A DNA stretch of 58,342 nt from Bacillus sp. JCM 19058 (GCA_001310555.1 BAXO01000025.1:1-58342), one strand, 5' to 3'; shown: positions 1-9,736, counted from the first letter of the stretch. The notes: generated by a model not told the origin, from the letters alone. Translations and numbers: made by a program.

Positions 1-115
1 AACCGTCCGACTTTTGGCTGTCCGCGAATAGCTTCCACTCTTCGTCCACGTTTCTCTTTTTCGCTTGGCTTTTGTTCAGTTTTCAAAGAACTTCATCGCG
101 AAAAGCGACTTTTTC
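1..115 (-). other. 5' leader of an rRNA operon (16S gene lies left of the window)
   Basis: Read on the minus strand this stretch contains AGTTCTTTGAAAACTGAAC (plus positions about 75-95), a sequence typical of Bacillus pre-16S leaders that includes the boxA-like antitermination element. Transcription runs leftward out of the window, so the 16S gene itself is not seen. In B. subtilis ygxA, the next gene here, also lies beside an rRNA operon, which supports the reading. Confidence 0.7.
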
Positions 116-228
116 ATCTTAACAGAATTCCTCTTACTTGGCAAGTAATTCTGGAAGAATTCAAACTTTTTTTTAACTGCTTTATCAGCGACAATTAGTA
201 TCTTAACACATATTGATATTGCATACAA
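116..228 (-). promoter_or_regulatory. Tandem rRNA promoters P1 and P2
   Basis: Two sigma-A-type promoters read leftward. P1 has -35 TTGTAT (plus 223-228) and -10 TAAGAT (200-205) with a 17-base spacer. P2 has -35 TTGCCA (139-144) and -10 TAAGAT (116-121), also with 17 bases. The identical -10 hexamers and 84-base separation are characteristic of tandem Bacillus rrn promoters. That they drive an rRNA operon is inferred from the leader that follows. Confidence 0.75.
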
Positions 229-634
229 TACCTTTTTAAAATTTATTCCCTATGAGAATAGTATTCTGCTAACAGCTTATTCGAGTTCTTTATTTATAAA
301 TCTAACTTCCATACAATGTCTCCACTCTAGTCGGTGAATCTTGTTCAAAATGAATGAGTAACGAGAAAGATTCGACTCGAACTGCCGTTGCCGCAACTTA
401 GCATGAATCAGCGTTGCCCGATATCATTATAGCGGCGAGCAGCGCTTTCGTCAGATTAAGAACTATCTAATAGGTTACATGCAGCAGCGTATTTTGCGAC
501 ACAAATGAGCGGAGAACGGTTTATAGCCATGGATTTAAGGGTAAAATCCTGTTTTAGTTTAAGCTGGGCTGCCCAATCAGGCGGAGAGAAGCTCCACCTG
601 CACTTTACCGATATTTTGGCTTACTAAAGCGAAT
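229..634. other. Intergenic region without a recognised gene
   Basis: About 400 bases between the rRNA promoters and ygxA. I see no ORF with a ribosome binding site and no clear terminator. It may hold upstream rRNA promoter elements. Confidence 0.5.
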
Positions 635-1510
635 TCACAAAGAAGTGCTCACTCTATAACGCAAATGCTCGATACCAGGAGCCTTTGAATGACGGTATTC
701 TTCAATAATGATTTGTTTATCGATGAGAAAGCTAAGCAGCAGCTCAACATCGACCTTATAATTTTCGATTTCTTGCAGCTCCATAATTTCTGAGATAGAC
801 CAGTTTGCTTGTCGTAGCCTTAGCAAAGAAAGAAAATGGTCGCTTCCAACCTCAGTTTTTGAGTGGATCGCAAGCTCCATCGTTAAAATTAATAATTCAA
901 TTCTCTTTTCAAGACCCTCCTCGCTTTTGAGCAATTCCTCGTATAGCTTGTACGTTTCTGGCTCAATTTTTTTCATTTGCTGCCAAACCGTTGTTTCGGG
1001 GTAATAGCCATGGTAAATAACCGCTAAGCGAGCAAGGTGGTGTAAAGCATGAAGTAAATTACTGTACGCATCGAAAAAGTGACATTGTTGGAACAATATT
1101 TTCCCTTCCTCAAAGCGACGTAGCATTTTTGCGAATTGAATCGTCATCTTTTTGGAGCGATCTCCTGGGGGAAACGTCTCAATCCTCTCTTTCACTCCTT
1201 GCAAAAACTCATTGCGGTCAAAAACAATTTTGCCTCTTACTAGCCAGTGAACAAGCCTGCGTTGGTTCCCGGCAATTAGAGAATGGTGCATAACATCCTG
1301 GCTCAAGGTGTGGAAGGCGATTCGATTTTTATTTACGTTATAATGCTTGACATACCAATCCACATCTGGATTATGGGTAATAAGAAGAATAATCGCATCA
1401 AAACCATCTGTCATTGAAAGCGGCAGATGCTCTTTTTCCAATACTAAAATAGCATATGTATTTTCTTCACTTGCCCGATCTTGATATAGTTGACGCAGCG
1501 CAGTTTCCAT
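635..1510 (-). CDS. ygxA: YgxA-like nucleotidyltransferase-fold protein
   Basis: A 291-residue protein beginning METALRQLYQDR. The longer open frame starts upstream, but the ATG at 1510 has a well-placed AAGGGAG site, so I use it. The N-terminal half has the look of a nucleotidyltransferase-like domain: short hydrophobic strands, then a DGFDAIILL segment and a conserved LEKEHLPLS region. The C-terminal half is helical. B. subtilis YgxA is described as nucleotidyltransferase-like, with no established function. Position next to an rRNA operon and ygzB-perR matches B. subtilis. The frame is intact. Confidence 0.8.
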   Translation of the reverse strand: METALRQLYQDRASEENTYAILVLEKEHLPLSMTDGFDAIILLITHNPDVDWYVKHYNVNKNRIAFHTLSQDVMHHSLIAGNQRRLVHWLVRGKIVFDRNEFLQGVKERIETFPPGDRSKKMTIQFAKMLRRFEEGKILFQQCHFFDAYSNLLHALHHLARLAVIYHGYYPETTVWQQMKKIEPETYKLYEELLKSEEGLEKRIELLILTMELAIHSKTEVGSDHFLSLLRLRQANWSISEIMELQEIENYKVDVELLLSFLIDKQIIIEEYRHSKAPGIEHLRYRVSTSL

Positions 1511-1779
1511 TAATAATCTCCCTTCTTTGTTCCCATACAACGAAGCACTCCTGCAGAATGTCATTATAAAGAAGCAGTTAATATTTGCAACGCTAAGCAC
1601 TGCAGGTCATAGTACCCTTCTTAAAAGGAGCTAATACAAGAGAGCCACGGCTCCGCAAAACCTTTCCATCGCGGTGTTCCTTAAATATTCTACAAAAAAA
1701 GACTGGATTCCTTTATTGTGCCATCATTCGTGCGAGGTGCGCCGGCTCTATGCTATACTGTTCATCAGGAGGGACATCA
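1511..1779. other. Divergent intergenic region ygxA/ygzB
   Basis: Separates divergently transcribed ygxA and ygzB. A -10-like TATACT lies near 1754-1759 in front of ygzB. No further gene is seen. Confidence 0.4.
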
Positions 1780-2146
1780 ATGAGCATAAAATATTCGAAT
1801 AAAATTAATAAAATACGGACATTTGCGTTATCACTTGTATTTATTGGTATTCTTGTAATGTACGTTGCCTTGATTTTCAAGCAATCGCCGGTTTTAATGA
1901 CGGTTACGATGATTATTGGTTTCTTATGTATTATCGCTAGCACCACGGTTTACTTTTGGATTGGGACACTCTCTACAAAAACCGTACAAGTTGTTTGCCC
2001 AAACTGTGAAAAACCGACAAAAAGTGCTTGGACGAGTTGATGCCTGCATGTATTGCAACCAACCGATGACTCTCGATAAATCGCTCGAAGGTATGGAGTT
2101 CGATGAAAAATACAACAAAAAAACAAGAAGGCGCAAAAGTGAGTAA
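1780..2146 (+). CDS. ygzB: YgzB family membrane protein with zinc ribbon (frameshifted)
   Basis: After repair, a 121-residue protein of the YgzB/DUF2614 family. It starts [19 protein letters not shown] behind GGAGGG. Two membrane segments (about residues 15-35 and 42-62) are followed by a C-terminal zinc-ribbon with CPNC and CMYC pairs and the family motif LGRVDACM. The frame breaks after the first CxxC in a five-A run near 2022-2026. Removing one A restores TKVLGRVD, as in B. subtilis YgzB. Function unknown; the predicted topology is a small membrane protein with a soluble zinc-binding tail. It is convergent with perR across a shared terminator. Confidence 0.85.
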
Positions 2147-2170
2147 TCATTACAGCTTCTCCATCATAAG

Positions 2171-2225
2171 AAAAACACCCCCGAAATCGTACACGGTTCA
2201 TACGATTCAGGGGGTGTTTATTTGT
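2171..2225. terminator. Bidirectional terminator between ygzB and perR
   Basis: An AAACACCCCC arm (2173-2182) pairs with GGGGGTGTTT (2210-2219), with an inner ATCGTA/TACGAT stem. A-rich sequence on the left and T-rich on the right allow termination in both directions. It lies between the convergent ends of ygzB and perR. Confidence 0.85.
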
Positions 2226-2277
2226 TGTCTGCTCACTAAGCTCTTTCCACATAAAAGGAGTGTATTCACTCGTTTTC

Positions 2278-2715
2278 TCAATGCTTTTTCTTATTTTGGC
2301 ATCCGGGACAGGTTCCATAAAGCTCCAAACGATGACTGTGTATTTGAAAGCCGGTCACATGCTCAGCTAAGGTTTCTACTTCATCTAATCCTGGATAGTG
2401 AAAATCAACAATTTTTCCGCAACCGTCGCAAATCGCATGATAATGCTCAGTCGTCACGCAATCAAAACGGCTGGAAGAATCACCGTAAGTCAGCTCTTTC
2501 ACTATTCCTACATCCTTAAATACGCGTAAATTATTATAAACAGTAGCAACACTCATATTTGGAAAGCGACCTTCAAGGGCCTTGTAAATCTCATCAGCTG
2601 TCGGATGGGTATCCGTTTCATATAAAAATTCCAAGATAGCATGACGCTGGGGAGTCATACGTACTCGAGTGCTTTTCAGAGCTTCTATAGCATCCTGCAA
2701 GCGATGATTAGACAT
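2278..2715 (-). CDS. perR: Peroxide-responsive repressor PerR (Fur family)
   Basis: A 145-residue Fur-family repressor very close to B. subtilis PerR. Visible features are the DNA-binding helix region [12 protein letters not shown]...[14 protein letters not shown], the regulatory-metal ligands in the [18 protein letters not shown] region (His and Asp residues oxidised in PerR), and two structural Cys pairs (CDGC, CPGC). In the family it senses H2O2 by metal-catalysed histidine oxidation and represses katA, ahpCF, mrgA and itself. The start at 2715 has GAGGTG seven bases upstream; an in-frame ATG at 2721 overlaps that site. The frame is intact. Neighbouring bcp fits a peroxide-defence locus. 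Confidence 0.95.
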   Translation of the reverse strand: MSNHRLQDAIEALKSTRVRMTPQRHAILEFLYETDTHPTADEIYKALEGRFPNMSVATVYNNLRVFKDVGIVKELTYGDSSSRFDCVTTEHYHAICDGCGKIVDFHYPGLDEVETLAEHVTGFQIHSHRLELYGTCPGCQNKKKH

Positions 2716-2745
2716 TGTCATGCACCTCACTTCTCCTGAAAAAAA

Positions 2746-2771
2746 CTATTCTTATATTATAATAAGTATAG
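2746..2771. promoter_or_regulatory. Candidate PerR/Fur-type operator upstream of perR
   Basis: An AT-rich imperfect inverted repeat: CTATTCTTAT, six bases, ATAAGTATAG, with one mismatch between the arms. It lies 31 bases upstream of the perR start, where an autoregulatory PerR box is expected. It does not match TTATAATNATTATAA exactly, so assignment to PerR is inference. Confidence 0.45.
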
Positions 2772-2858
2772 GATAGGAGCAATCGTTTTGTCAACAACGA
2801 GCGAATTCCAGCTCATTCCCATTGCACATCTAATACTGTAAATGATAAAATCGAGCCA

Positions 2859-3198
2859 CTATACGATAATTATTTTTGCTTCATCATCTCGCGAGGCACT
2901 AGAACTTCTTTCTAAAAAAGGCGCAGCGTCCTTTACATCAATTAAAAAAAGAGGTATAACGGTGAGCATCCTTGACTTTTCGCTGCTTCCTTTTTTCCAG
3001 ATTCACACAGGCGACCTGCATCGTATTACGAAATTTATCGTAATCATTTTCTTCCAGTCCGAACAAGAAGGTTGTACTCCCTTTTCGCAAAAATCCTCCT
3101 GAGCTCGCTAGTTCCGTCATCCGATACCCTTTTTCTTTTAGAACCTTCTCGATCTCATCAGCGTAAAAGTTATCAATGATACAAACGAGTAATTTCAT
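2859..3198 (-). CDS. Cyclic-di-AMP receptor-like protein (DUF970/DarA type), frameshifted
   Basis: After repair about 112 residues, the length of B. subtilis DarA (PstA/YaaQ). The N-terminus MKLLVCIIDNFYADEIEKVL and the strand-loop TELASSGGFLRKGSTTFLFG match the family region that contacts c-di-AMP (TTGGFLKAGNTT in DarA). The frame stops after YTSFFN in a seven-T run; removing one T gives a C-terminus ending EAKIIIV. The equivalent of the last DarA strand is short. It lies between perR and bcp, not in the recA-holB context of canonical darA, so it is probably a paralogue. Role inferred: a trimeric PII-like second-messenger sensor. Confidence 0.7.
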
Positions 3199-3288
3199 AT
3201 TACCCTCCTCTGCTGCGTTTGTTTATTTACATTTATTCGCTACCATCAAATGTTGTGACGGTTAAACCGAAGTAGTTTACGATTTGAT

Positions 3289-3762
3289 TTAAGACTCCAA
3301 TTCTTCCTTTACGAACTCAAGAGCATTTTCTACATGATCCTTTACCCGAACCTTGCGCCATTCCTTTACCAACATCCCTTCTTTGTCTATGACAAAAGTA
3401 GAGCGCTCGATTCCCATATATTCCTTTCCAAAATTCTTCTTCAGCTGCCATACATCATAAAGCTCAGCGACCTTATGTTCTTCATCCGCCAATAAAAGAA
3501 ACGGGAGCTGATACTTTTCTATAAACTTCTGGTGCCTTGAGACAGGGTCTGGGCTAATCCCAAGAATGGCGGTATTCAAGTGTCGAAAAGCTTCGATGCG
3601 ATCCCGAAAATCGCAAGCTTCCGTTGTACAGCCCGGCGTCATATCTTTCGGGTAAAAGTACAGGACGACATGCTTCCCTTTATAATCTGACAACGAGACC
3701 TCATTTCCATCACTCGCTTTTAGAGTAAAATCAGGTGCTGCTTGTCCAATTTGAAGACCCAC
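3289..3762 (-). CDS. bcp: Thioredoxin-dependent thiol peroxidase (bacterioferritin comigratory protein, PrxQ type)
   Basis: A complete 157-residue peroxiredoxin. It shows the N-terminal IGQAAPDFTL segment, the active-site stretch YPKDMTPGCTTEACDFRD with peroxidatic Cys (PGC) and resolving Cys five residues on, and FVIDKEG near the C-terminus. It reduces H2O2 and organic hydroperoxides at the expense of thioredoxin. The start is GTG at 3762 behind AAAGGA. It lies in the perR locus as in B. subtilis (ygaF). The frame is intact. Confidence 0.93.
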   Translation of the reverse strand: MGLQIGQAAPDFTLKASDGNEVSLSDYKGKHVVLYFYPKDMTPGCTTEACDFRDRIEAFRHLNTAILGISPDPVSRHQKFIEKYQLPFLLLADEEHKVAELYDVWQLKKNFGKEYMGIERSTFVIDKEGMLVKEWRKVRVKDHVENALEFVKEELES

Positions 3763-3868
3763 GATGATTCAATCCTTTCTAAATCGAATTATTTTCCTTA
3801 AGAGTAGCGGAAGTTTGAACTGAAGGCAACTTATCAGATAAAATTTTTTTTCTATTATTGGTGGATGA

Positions 3869-3955
3869 CTAACCTCTTATTACTCTGAGTAATCCCATGA
3901 AGAAGGCAAATGTCCTTATAATCACCGCCCACTCCGCATATTGCGTTTGCTTCAT
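3869..3955 (-). CDS. Small hydrophobic ORF (28 aa) with strong ribosome binding site
   Basis: An ORF starting MKQTQYAEWAVII and ending LLRVIRG. A near-perfect GGAAGGAG sits eight bases before the ATG, which is the main reason to call it. The middle (WAVIIRTFAFFMGLL) could form one membrane helix with a positively charged tail. It lies between bcp and gsaB and is divergent from gsaB. I do not recognise it. It could be a genuine small membrane protein or the N-terminus of a frameshifted longer one. Confidence 0.45.
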   Translation of the reverse strand: MKQTQYAEWAVIIRTFAFFMGLLRVIRG

Positions 3956-4176
3956 ATCAAGAACTCCTTCCCGAAAAATTTTTGCAACATACACGTTTCC
4001 TTTAAGTGTCCTAATCAGCCTTCATTCTTTTCTAAAAAAATATTACATTACTTGCTCACTAGCCTATGTTATGATTCATTTACTTGCAGCAAAGGTTCAC
4101 CTAAATGCGTAGGAAGAAGACGGAAGCAATTTGTTGCCGTATTCTAGTCAAATTGTTAAATGGAGGCATAATATTT

Positions 4177-5475
4177 ATGAAATGGACTAAATCAGTCGAG
4201 TTGTATAATGAGGCACAGCAACATATCGTTGGCGGAGTAAATAGCCCTTCCCGTGCTTATAATGGAGTCGGAGGCGGCACTCCAATATTTATGGAGCGAG
4301 CACAAGGGGCACATTTTTGGGACGTCGATGGAAATCAGTATATTGATTATCTCGGCGCATACGGTCCGATTATCGCAGGGCATGCTCACCCTCACATTAC
4401 AAAAGCGATCCAGATTGCTGCAGAAAGAGGGGTACTTTACGGAACACCGACCCGGCTAGAAAATAAATTTGCCAAAATGCTGAAGGCAGCCATTCCATCT
4501 CTAGAAAAAGTCCGCTTTGTGAATTCCGGTACTGAAGCAGTAATGACGACAATTCGAGTCGCCCGTGCCTTTACCGGGCGTGACAAAATCATTAAATTTG
4601 CCGGATGCTATCACGGCCATTCTGACCTCGTTCTTGTTGCCGCTGGCTCCGGGCCATCAACTCTTGGCACACCAGATTCTGCTGGAGTGACAAGAAGTAT
4701 AGCCAAGGAGGTAATAACCGTTCCTTTCAATGATATAGACGCGTATAAGCAAGCATTGGAAAGGTGGGGTGATGAAATTGCTGCTGTGTTGGTTGAGCCT
4801 ATTGTTGGCAATTTCGGAATTGTAGAGCCGCTCCCAGACTTCCTCCACTCAGTGAAGGAACTGACACACAGTGCCGGTGCACTAGTTATTTATGACGAGG
4901 TGATTACCGCCTTTCGCTTCATGTATGGAGGCGCGCAAAATTATTTAGACGTTGAACCCGATATGACAGCATTAGGGAAAATTATCGGAGGCGGACTGCC
5001 TATTGGCGCATACGGAGGTCGAATCGATATTATGGAGCAGGTTGCTCCGCTTGGCCCCGCCTATCAGGCTGGCACGATGGCTGGAAACCCTGCCTCAATT
5101 AGCGCAGGCATCGCCTGTCTTGAAGTGCTCCAGCAGGATGGAGTATATGAAGAGCTGGATCGGCTTGGTGAAAAGCTTGAGACGGGGCTTTGCGAGCTTG
5201 CCCGGAAGCATCGCGTACCGATTACGCTCAATCGTCTTAAAGGGGCTTTGACGATTTTCTTTACAAAAGAGACGATAACGAATTATGAACAAGCAGAACG
5301 AACAGACGGGAAACGATTCGCTCTTTTCTTTAAAGAAATGCTGAAGCAAGGAATTAATCTCGCCCCTTCAAAGTACGAGGCTTGGTTTTTAACAATCGCC
5401 CATACGAGTGATGATATTGAGGAGACCCTCCAAGCTGCAGACAACGCATTTGCTACCGTATCTACAACTTATTAG
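4177..5475 (+). CDS. gsaB: Glutamate-1-semialdehyde 2,1-aminomutase
   Basis: A 432-residue PLP enzyme of the HemL/GsaB family, converting glutamate-1-semialdehyde to 5-aminolaevulinate for haem synthesis. Family signatures are [18 protein letters not shown] at the N-terminus, [21 protein letters not shown] (phosphate binding), GCYHGHSD, the PLP aspartate in [11 protein letters not shown], and the Schiff-base lysine in [17 protein letters not shown]. The start [10 protein letters not shown] at 4177 has GGAGG upstream; the longer frame from 4105 has no such site. In B. subtilis gsaB (distinct from hemL) occupies this same position. The frame is intact. Confidence 0.95.
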   Translation: MKWTKSVELYNEAQQHIVGGVNSPSRAYNGVGGGTPIFMERAQGAHFWDVDGNQYIDYLGAYGPIIAGHAHPHITKAIQIAAERGVLYGTPTRLENKFAKMLKAAIPSLEKVRFVNSGTEAVMTTIRVARAFTGRDKIIKFAGCYHGHSDLVLVAAGSGPSTLGTPDSAGVTRSIAKEVITVPFNDIDAYKQALERWGDEIAAVLVEPIVGNFGIVEPLPDFLHSVKELTHSAGALVIYDEVITAFRFMYGGAQNYLDVEPDMTALGKIIGGGLPIGAYGGRIDIMEQVAPLGPAYQAGTMAGNPASISAGIACLEVLQQDGVYEELDRLGEKLETGLCELARKHRVPITLNRLKGALTIFFTKETITNYEQAERTDGKRFALFFKEMLKQGINLAPSKYEAWFLTIAHTSDDIEETLQAADNAFATVSTTY

Positions 5476-5699
5476 TCAAACCCCGTCCCGACCTCATTGA
5501 ATGAGGCGATCCTTGTTTTTTTTTATAGAAGCGGTTTGGAGAACATTGTTCTCTCTTTCTTACATGTTTTTATGCATAGTTCCGCTTGATTCTCATGACT
5601 GAACCATGTATAGTGACGATGGTTAAGAAAGTTTATTCGCTTGTTCTATTGCCAATACTTTGAGCATAAGCACGAATAAAAGAAAGGACTATAAACGAA

Positions 5700-6786
5700 A
5701 TGAAACTTGGTGCTCGTATTTTTAAAACGGGTCTTGCTATAATACTTTCCATGTACCTTGCTATGTGGTTAGGGCTAGAGCAGCCAACCTTTGCAGCCAT
5801 TGCTGCCGCCTTTGCGATTCAACCTTCTGTCTACCGGACATTTCAAAAGCTGCTCGAGCAAGTTCAAGCAAATTTAATCGGCGCTATTCTCGGCGTGATT
5901 TTCGTAATGACCTTTGGCAATGAACCTTTTGTGATCGGCTGTACGGTTATTCTAGCTATTGCTACGATTTTAAAGCTTAAAATTGAAGCAACGGCCATTC
6001 CGCTTGCCGTCGTTACGATCATCATCATTATGGAAAGCCCAACTGAGAACTTTATCGAATTTGCTTTAGCTCGCTTCGGTCTAATAATGATTGGCGTATT
6101 TGCGGCTTTGATCGTAAATCTCGTCTTCATACCGCCGCGCTATGAAACAAAGCTTTTTCAAAAAATAGTAAAGACGACAGAAGATACGGTTCAATGGACG
6201 ATGCTTTGCTTGCGAGGAGATGCCGATACTCGCGCCTTGAAAAAAGATATAAATCGATTAGAAGAGGAAATCGTTAAAATCGACAATTTATATTTGTTGT
6301 ATAAAGAAGAACGCAATTATTTTTTTTCCGCAAAAAAATATGCCAAAGCCCGTCGGATCGTTTTATTCAGGCAAATGGTTGTGACAACGAAAAAAAAGGA
6401 CTCTCCGTTTTAAAAAAAATTTAGAACGTCGAGCCGAAGAGCGCATTAAGCTTCCTGAAAATGTGCAAAGAGAAATCGAGGAGCAGCTCGATTTGCTCAC
6501 TCAGTATCATGATCGAATATTAATGAGGTATGTAGGGAAGGTCAGAACAGAGCTTGGCGATCAAATGCTTAACGACTTAAATCAGGGAAAAATGGCGCTT
6601 TCTAACTCATTCGTGCAACTTTATGACGAAAAAATGATTGAACAAGAATCGTGGTTACACGCGTTACCCGTATTTTCACAAATTCTTGAATATCAAGAAC
6701 AGCTCGAGCATCTGGATCATCTAGTTGACAGCTTCTTCCATTTTCATAAAAACGATAACGAGGTTAAGCTCGAAGATACTCATTAA
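5700..6786 (+). CDS. ygaE: YgaE, aromatic acid exporter family membrane protein (frameshifted)
   Basis: After repair about 361 residues, close to B. subtilis YgaE. The first 150 residues form about four to five membrane helices (starting MKLGARIFKTGLAIILSMYL) of the FUSC/DUF939 aromatic acid exporter type. The remainder is a charged, coiled-coil-like cytoplasmic domain. The frame stops near 6413; dropping one A from the eight-A run at about 6390 gives KKRTLRFKKNLERRAEERIK and joins the two parts. Overall length is 3n+1, consistent with one extra base. Substrate unknown. AAAGGA precedes the start. Confidence 0.8.
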
Positions 6787-6820
6787 AAACGAGTACAGCA
6801 AAAACTGCTGTACTCGTTTT
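6786..6820. terminator. Bidirectional terminator ygaE/ygaD
   Basis: A perfect hairpin: AAAACGAGTACAG pairs with CTGTACTCGTTTT. It is flanked by A and T runs and begins at the ygaE stop codon. It serves convergent ygaE and ygaD. Confidence 0.92.
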
Positions 6821-6871
6821 CTAATGGATTGAACTGTTTCGAAGTAACAAATGGCGCTTTTCGCGCGGGGG

Positions 6872-8618
6872 TTAACTAAGGTGTTGGACTTCAAATAGCC
6901 TTTTATAATGCCCCTCCGTTTCCATCAACTCCGTATGCGAGCCGATTTCGACGATCTTTCCATTTTCAATCACTACAATTCGATCGGCGTGAGTAATGGT
7001 CGATAACCGATGAGCGACGATAAAGGTGGTCCGCTCATGTGCTAAATTCTCCAACGCCTCCTGAATATAATACTCGCTTTCCAAATCAAGGGCAGAGGTC
7101 GCCTCGTCCAATACTAAAATTGGTGGGTTTTTCAGAAAAACTCGAGCGATCGCGATTCGTTGCTTCTGACCGCCAGAAAGCTTAACCCCTCTCTCACCGA
7201 CCTCCGTATCGTAACCGTTTGGAAGGCTCATAATAAAATCGTGGGCATTCGCTGCTTTTGCTGCTTCGACTACTTCGTCATCACTCGCTCCGGGATTCCC
7301 CATCAAAATATTCATCTTAACTGAATCGCTAAATAAAATATTGTCCTGTAACACCATCCCGATCTTGTCGCGGAGGCTTCTTACGCGATAGTGACGGATG
7401 TCTACGTCATCGAGCATAATGGCACCGTCAGATACATCATAAAACCTTGGAAGCAGGCTGATGAGCGTACTTTTTCCTCCACCGCTCATCCCGACAAATG
7501 CGATTGTTTCTCCTTGTTTGACATGGAGGTTCAAATGGCTCAACACCGGCTTCTCAGCCTCTTGATAAGTAAATGAGACATTCTCAAAGCGTATTTCTCC
7601 CCGTGCCGATTTTAGTTCCTTTGCCCCTTTTTGGTCGACGATATCATATTTTTCATCAATAAAATCAAAAACGCGATCCATCGAAGCGATTGATTGAGTT
7701 AAGACCGTCGATGAGTTAACTAAACGCCGCAATGGACCGTATAAACGTTCCATGTAAAGCACGAATGCCGTCATCACTCCAATTTCGAGCGTACCAGAAA
7801 TAGCAAAATAGCCTGCTACAAGTATAACGAGCAACGGAGCGATATCCGTAATTGTATTCACTGCAGCAAAGGTTTTCGCATTCCAGCTCGTATGATCGAG
7901 CGCCTTTGTGAGGAAATTCTCGTTCCTTTTCGCGAATTGCTTTTGTTCATGCTCTTCAAGTGCAAAGCTTCGAATGACGCTCATCTTGTACTCTCTCATG
8001 CAAATGTCCTTGTACCTCGGCCAGGGCCTGGATCGTACCCGGGTTAAATGGCGCAATTTTGCATAAAAGTATTTAATCGAAAACCCGTATAAAGGGAACA
8101 TCGAAATAGCGACTAGGGTTAGCCAAACATTCAAATTCAGCATGATCACAATTGCTATTACAATAGTAAATAAATCGAGCCAAATATTCATTAATCCAGT
8201 AATGACAAAGTTTTTTTTGTTTGCTCTACGTCATGAATAACGCGAGAAATGATTTCCCCCACTTTGCGATTCGAATAAAACCGTAAACTTAGGCGCTGAA
8301 TATGAGAAAACAATTGATCACGAATATCATAGAGCACTTTATTTCCTATCCATTGCGCATAATATTGCCGAAAATATTCGACTGGCGGTCGTATAACTAT
8401 AAAAATAAAGAACATGCCACCCATTAGCCATAATAACTGGGATGTTTTTTTTCAGCGGTGGACAAATTATCTGCTAAAACAATATCGTCAATGACATACA
8501 TCATTACGAGCGGCAAAAGGAGCGGGATTCCAAATTTTACGATTCCGATAATAATCGTTAGTATGATTTCTTTAATGTAAGGTTTGACAAATGCCAAATA
8601 ACGTTTGATACTTTCCAT
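6872..8618 (-). CDS. ygaD: YgaD, ABC exporter with fused permease and ATPase (two frameshifts)
   Basis: After repair about 580 residues, a half-size multidrug/lipid-type ABC exporter as in B. subtilis YgaD. N-terminal membrane domain with [15 protein letters not shown] and [16 protein letters not shown]-terminal ATPase with Walker [11 protein letters not shown], signature [10 protein letters not shown], Walker [13 protein letters not shown] and the H-loop AHRLS. Breaks occur in eight-base A runs near 8212 and 8450; shortening each to six A restores TAEKTSQLLW and [15 protein letters not shown]. The start MESIKRYL at 8618 is by family comparison; MGRSKAK at 8639 is the alternative. Substrate unknown. 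It likely works as a homodimer in the cytoplasmic membrane. Confidence 0.88.
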
Positions 8619-8740
8619 TTTTGCTTTGCTTCTCCCCATTCTCGTTGCTCTGCGACAAACCGAATTTAGCTTACCGCAAAAACCGTTTTGAAGCCTTTTT
8701 TTTCGAAATAATGCGTAAAGAACCGGCTTTCACCAGTTCT

Positions 8741-9295
8741 TTACGTATCCCCTGCCCTCACTGTACTATCGATATTGTAAAAAAAACGCTCATACCAATT
8801 TTCAATGAACAGTGGGGCAAAGGGCCCTTTGCGCTGATGAATCCATGAAATTAATTCATCGACACTGCGCTTTAATATCCGATCAAGCTCGGGTGGATAA
8901 TTCATTTGTTTACCGTGCATTTCATATTCGTCTTCATCTAAGAGTTTAAACGTCATATCCGGGAACACTTTAATATCGAGATCATAATCGATATACTTCA
9001 ATGCTTCTTCATCCCAGGTAAAAGGAGAGCCAAGGTTGCAATAATAGTAAATCCCATCTGCCCGAATCATTCCGATCATGTTAAACCAATGCTCCGAATC
9101 GAAATAACAAATAGCAGGTTCACGAGTTCTCCAGTTTCTCCCGTCTGATTCTTTAACAAGAATTCGGTCATTACCACCTATTACAACCTTTGACGTCCCT
9201 TTTAGCACTATTGTTTCTTCCCAAATTCGATGAAGCGAGCCATTATGCTTGTAGCTCTGGATCTGAATATGACTGCCTACTTTGGGAAAATTCAT
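8741..9295 (-). CDS. ygaC: Nucleoside tri-/diphosphate phosphatase YgaC (DUF402)
   Basis: A 184-residue DUF402 protein with the family path: N-terminal beta-rich part ([20 protein letters not shown]), the REPAICYF stretch, [31 protein letters not shown] with acidic metal ligands, and a C-terminal helix. Related Gram-positive proteins (Ntdp) hydrolyse nucleoside tri- and diphosphates in a metal-dependent way. The start at 9295 has AAAGGAG six bases upstream. The ATG overlaps the stop of a 30-codon ORF, suggesting translational coupling. The frame is intact. Confidence 0.9.
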   Translation of the reverse strand: MNFPKVGSHIQIQSYKHNGSLHRIWEETIVLKGTSKVVIGGNDRILVKESDGRNWRTREPAICYFDSEHWFNMIGMIRADGIYYYCNLGSPFTWDEEALKYIDYDLDIKVFPDMTFKLLDEDEYEMHGKQMNYPPELDRILKRSVDELISWIHQRKGPFAPLFIENWYERFFYNIDSTVRAGDT

Positions 9296-9384
9296 ATAAA
9301 GCTCCTTTCTGTTTGTTGTCGGAACGTCATTGCAGAGTTGTCCATCTTTCCGCAAAATGTACGCTGTCCGTGCACATAAAACAT
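9292..9384 (-). CDS. Possible 30-codon leader ORF overlapping the ygaC start
   Basis: [23 protein letters not shown]... ending TERSFI, with GGGAG seven bases upstream. Its TGA overlaps the ygaC ATG in an ATGA arrangement. It is not recognisably B. subtilis YgaB. It may be a coupled leader peptide or a chance ORF. Confidence 0.35.
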   Translation of the reverse strand: MFYVHGQRTFCGKMDNSAMTFRQQTERSFI

Positions 9385-9421
9385 TGCTTGCTCCCGCATT
9401 TGATTTAATTCATTCTTTACT

Positions 9422-9451
9422 ATTATACAGCTTTCCTGGCCCATTTGAAAA
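9422..9451 (-). promoter_or_regulatory. Candidate sigma-A promoter for ygaC
   Basis: On the minus strand TTTTCA (9446-9451), 18 bases, and a perfect TATAAT (9422-9427), about 130 bases upstream of ygaC and 38 upstream of the small ORF. The -35 is weak. Confidence 0.5.
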
Positions 9452-9589
9452 TGTAAGCATTTATAGGTATGTATCAAGCCTTTCCTGACGTCGATTTAGC
9501 ACTATTTTCAGTATTCTATTTTGCGTAAATTCTTAGCTATCAATCGGAAATTCACGAACGACGGTATTTCCGTTGCAACGATTTATTAG

Positions 9590-9736
9590 TTCGATTCGAC
9601 GGTTCAGCTCTTCGATCCGACGGTTCGGGCTTTGATCCGACGGTTCGGCTCTTCGATTCGACGGTTCGGCTCTTCGATTCGACGGTTCGGCTCTTTGATT
9701 CGACGGTTCGGCTCTTTGATTCGACGGTTCGGCTCT
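9590..9736. repeat. 21-bp tandem repeat array, about seven units
   Basis: Units of the form GACGGTTCGGCTCTTCGATTC repeat head to tail. The central copies are nearly identical and the leftmost are diverged. One copy (around 9626-9645) is 20 bases, breaking the period. The unit is seven codons, and on the minus strand reads Glu-Pro-Asn-Arg-Arg-Ile-Lys/Glu in an open frame. Confidence 0.9.

Noticed and set aside
1713..2318. Several open frames opposite ygzB and perR
   Set aside because: They are antisense shadows without ribosome binding sites, overlapping confidently identified genes.
5476..5525. gsaB terminator from the CCTCATTGAATGAGG palindrome
   Set aside because: The T run starts ten bases after the stem, and the stem is only seven pairs with a one-base loop, so a working terminator is doubtful.
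6872..8639. Separate ABC permease and ATPase genes
   Set aside because: The breaks fall inside the membrane domain at eight-A runs; B. subtilis YgaD is one fused protein of the same length.
9590..9736. CRISPR array
   Set aside because: The 21-bp units are directly contiguous with no unique spacers, and no cas genes are nearby.
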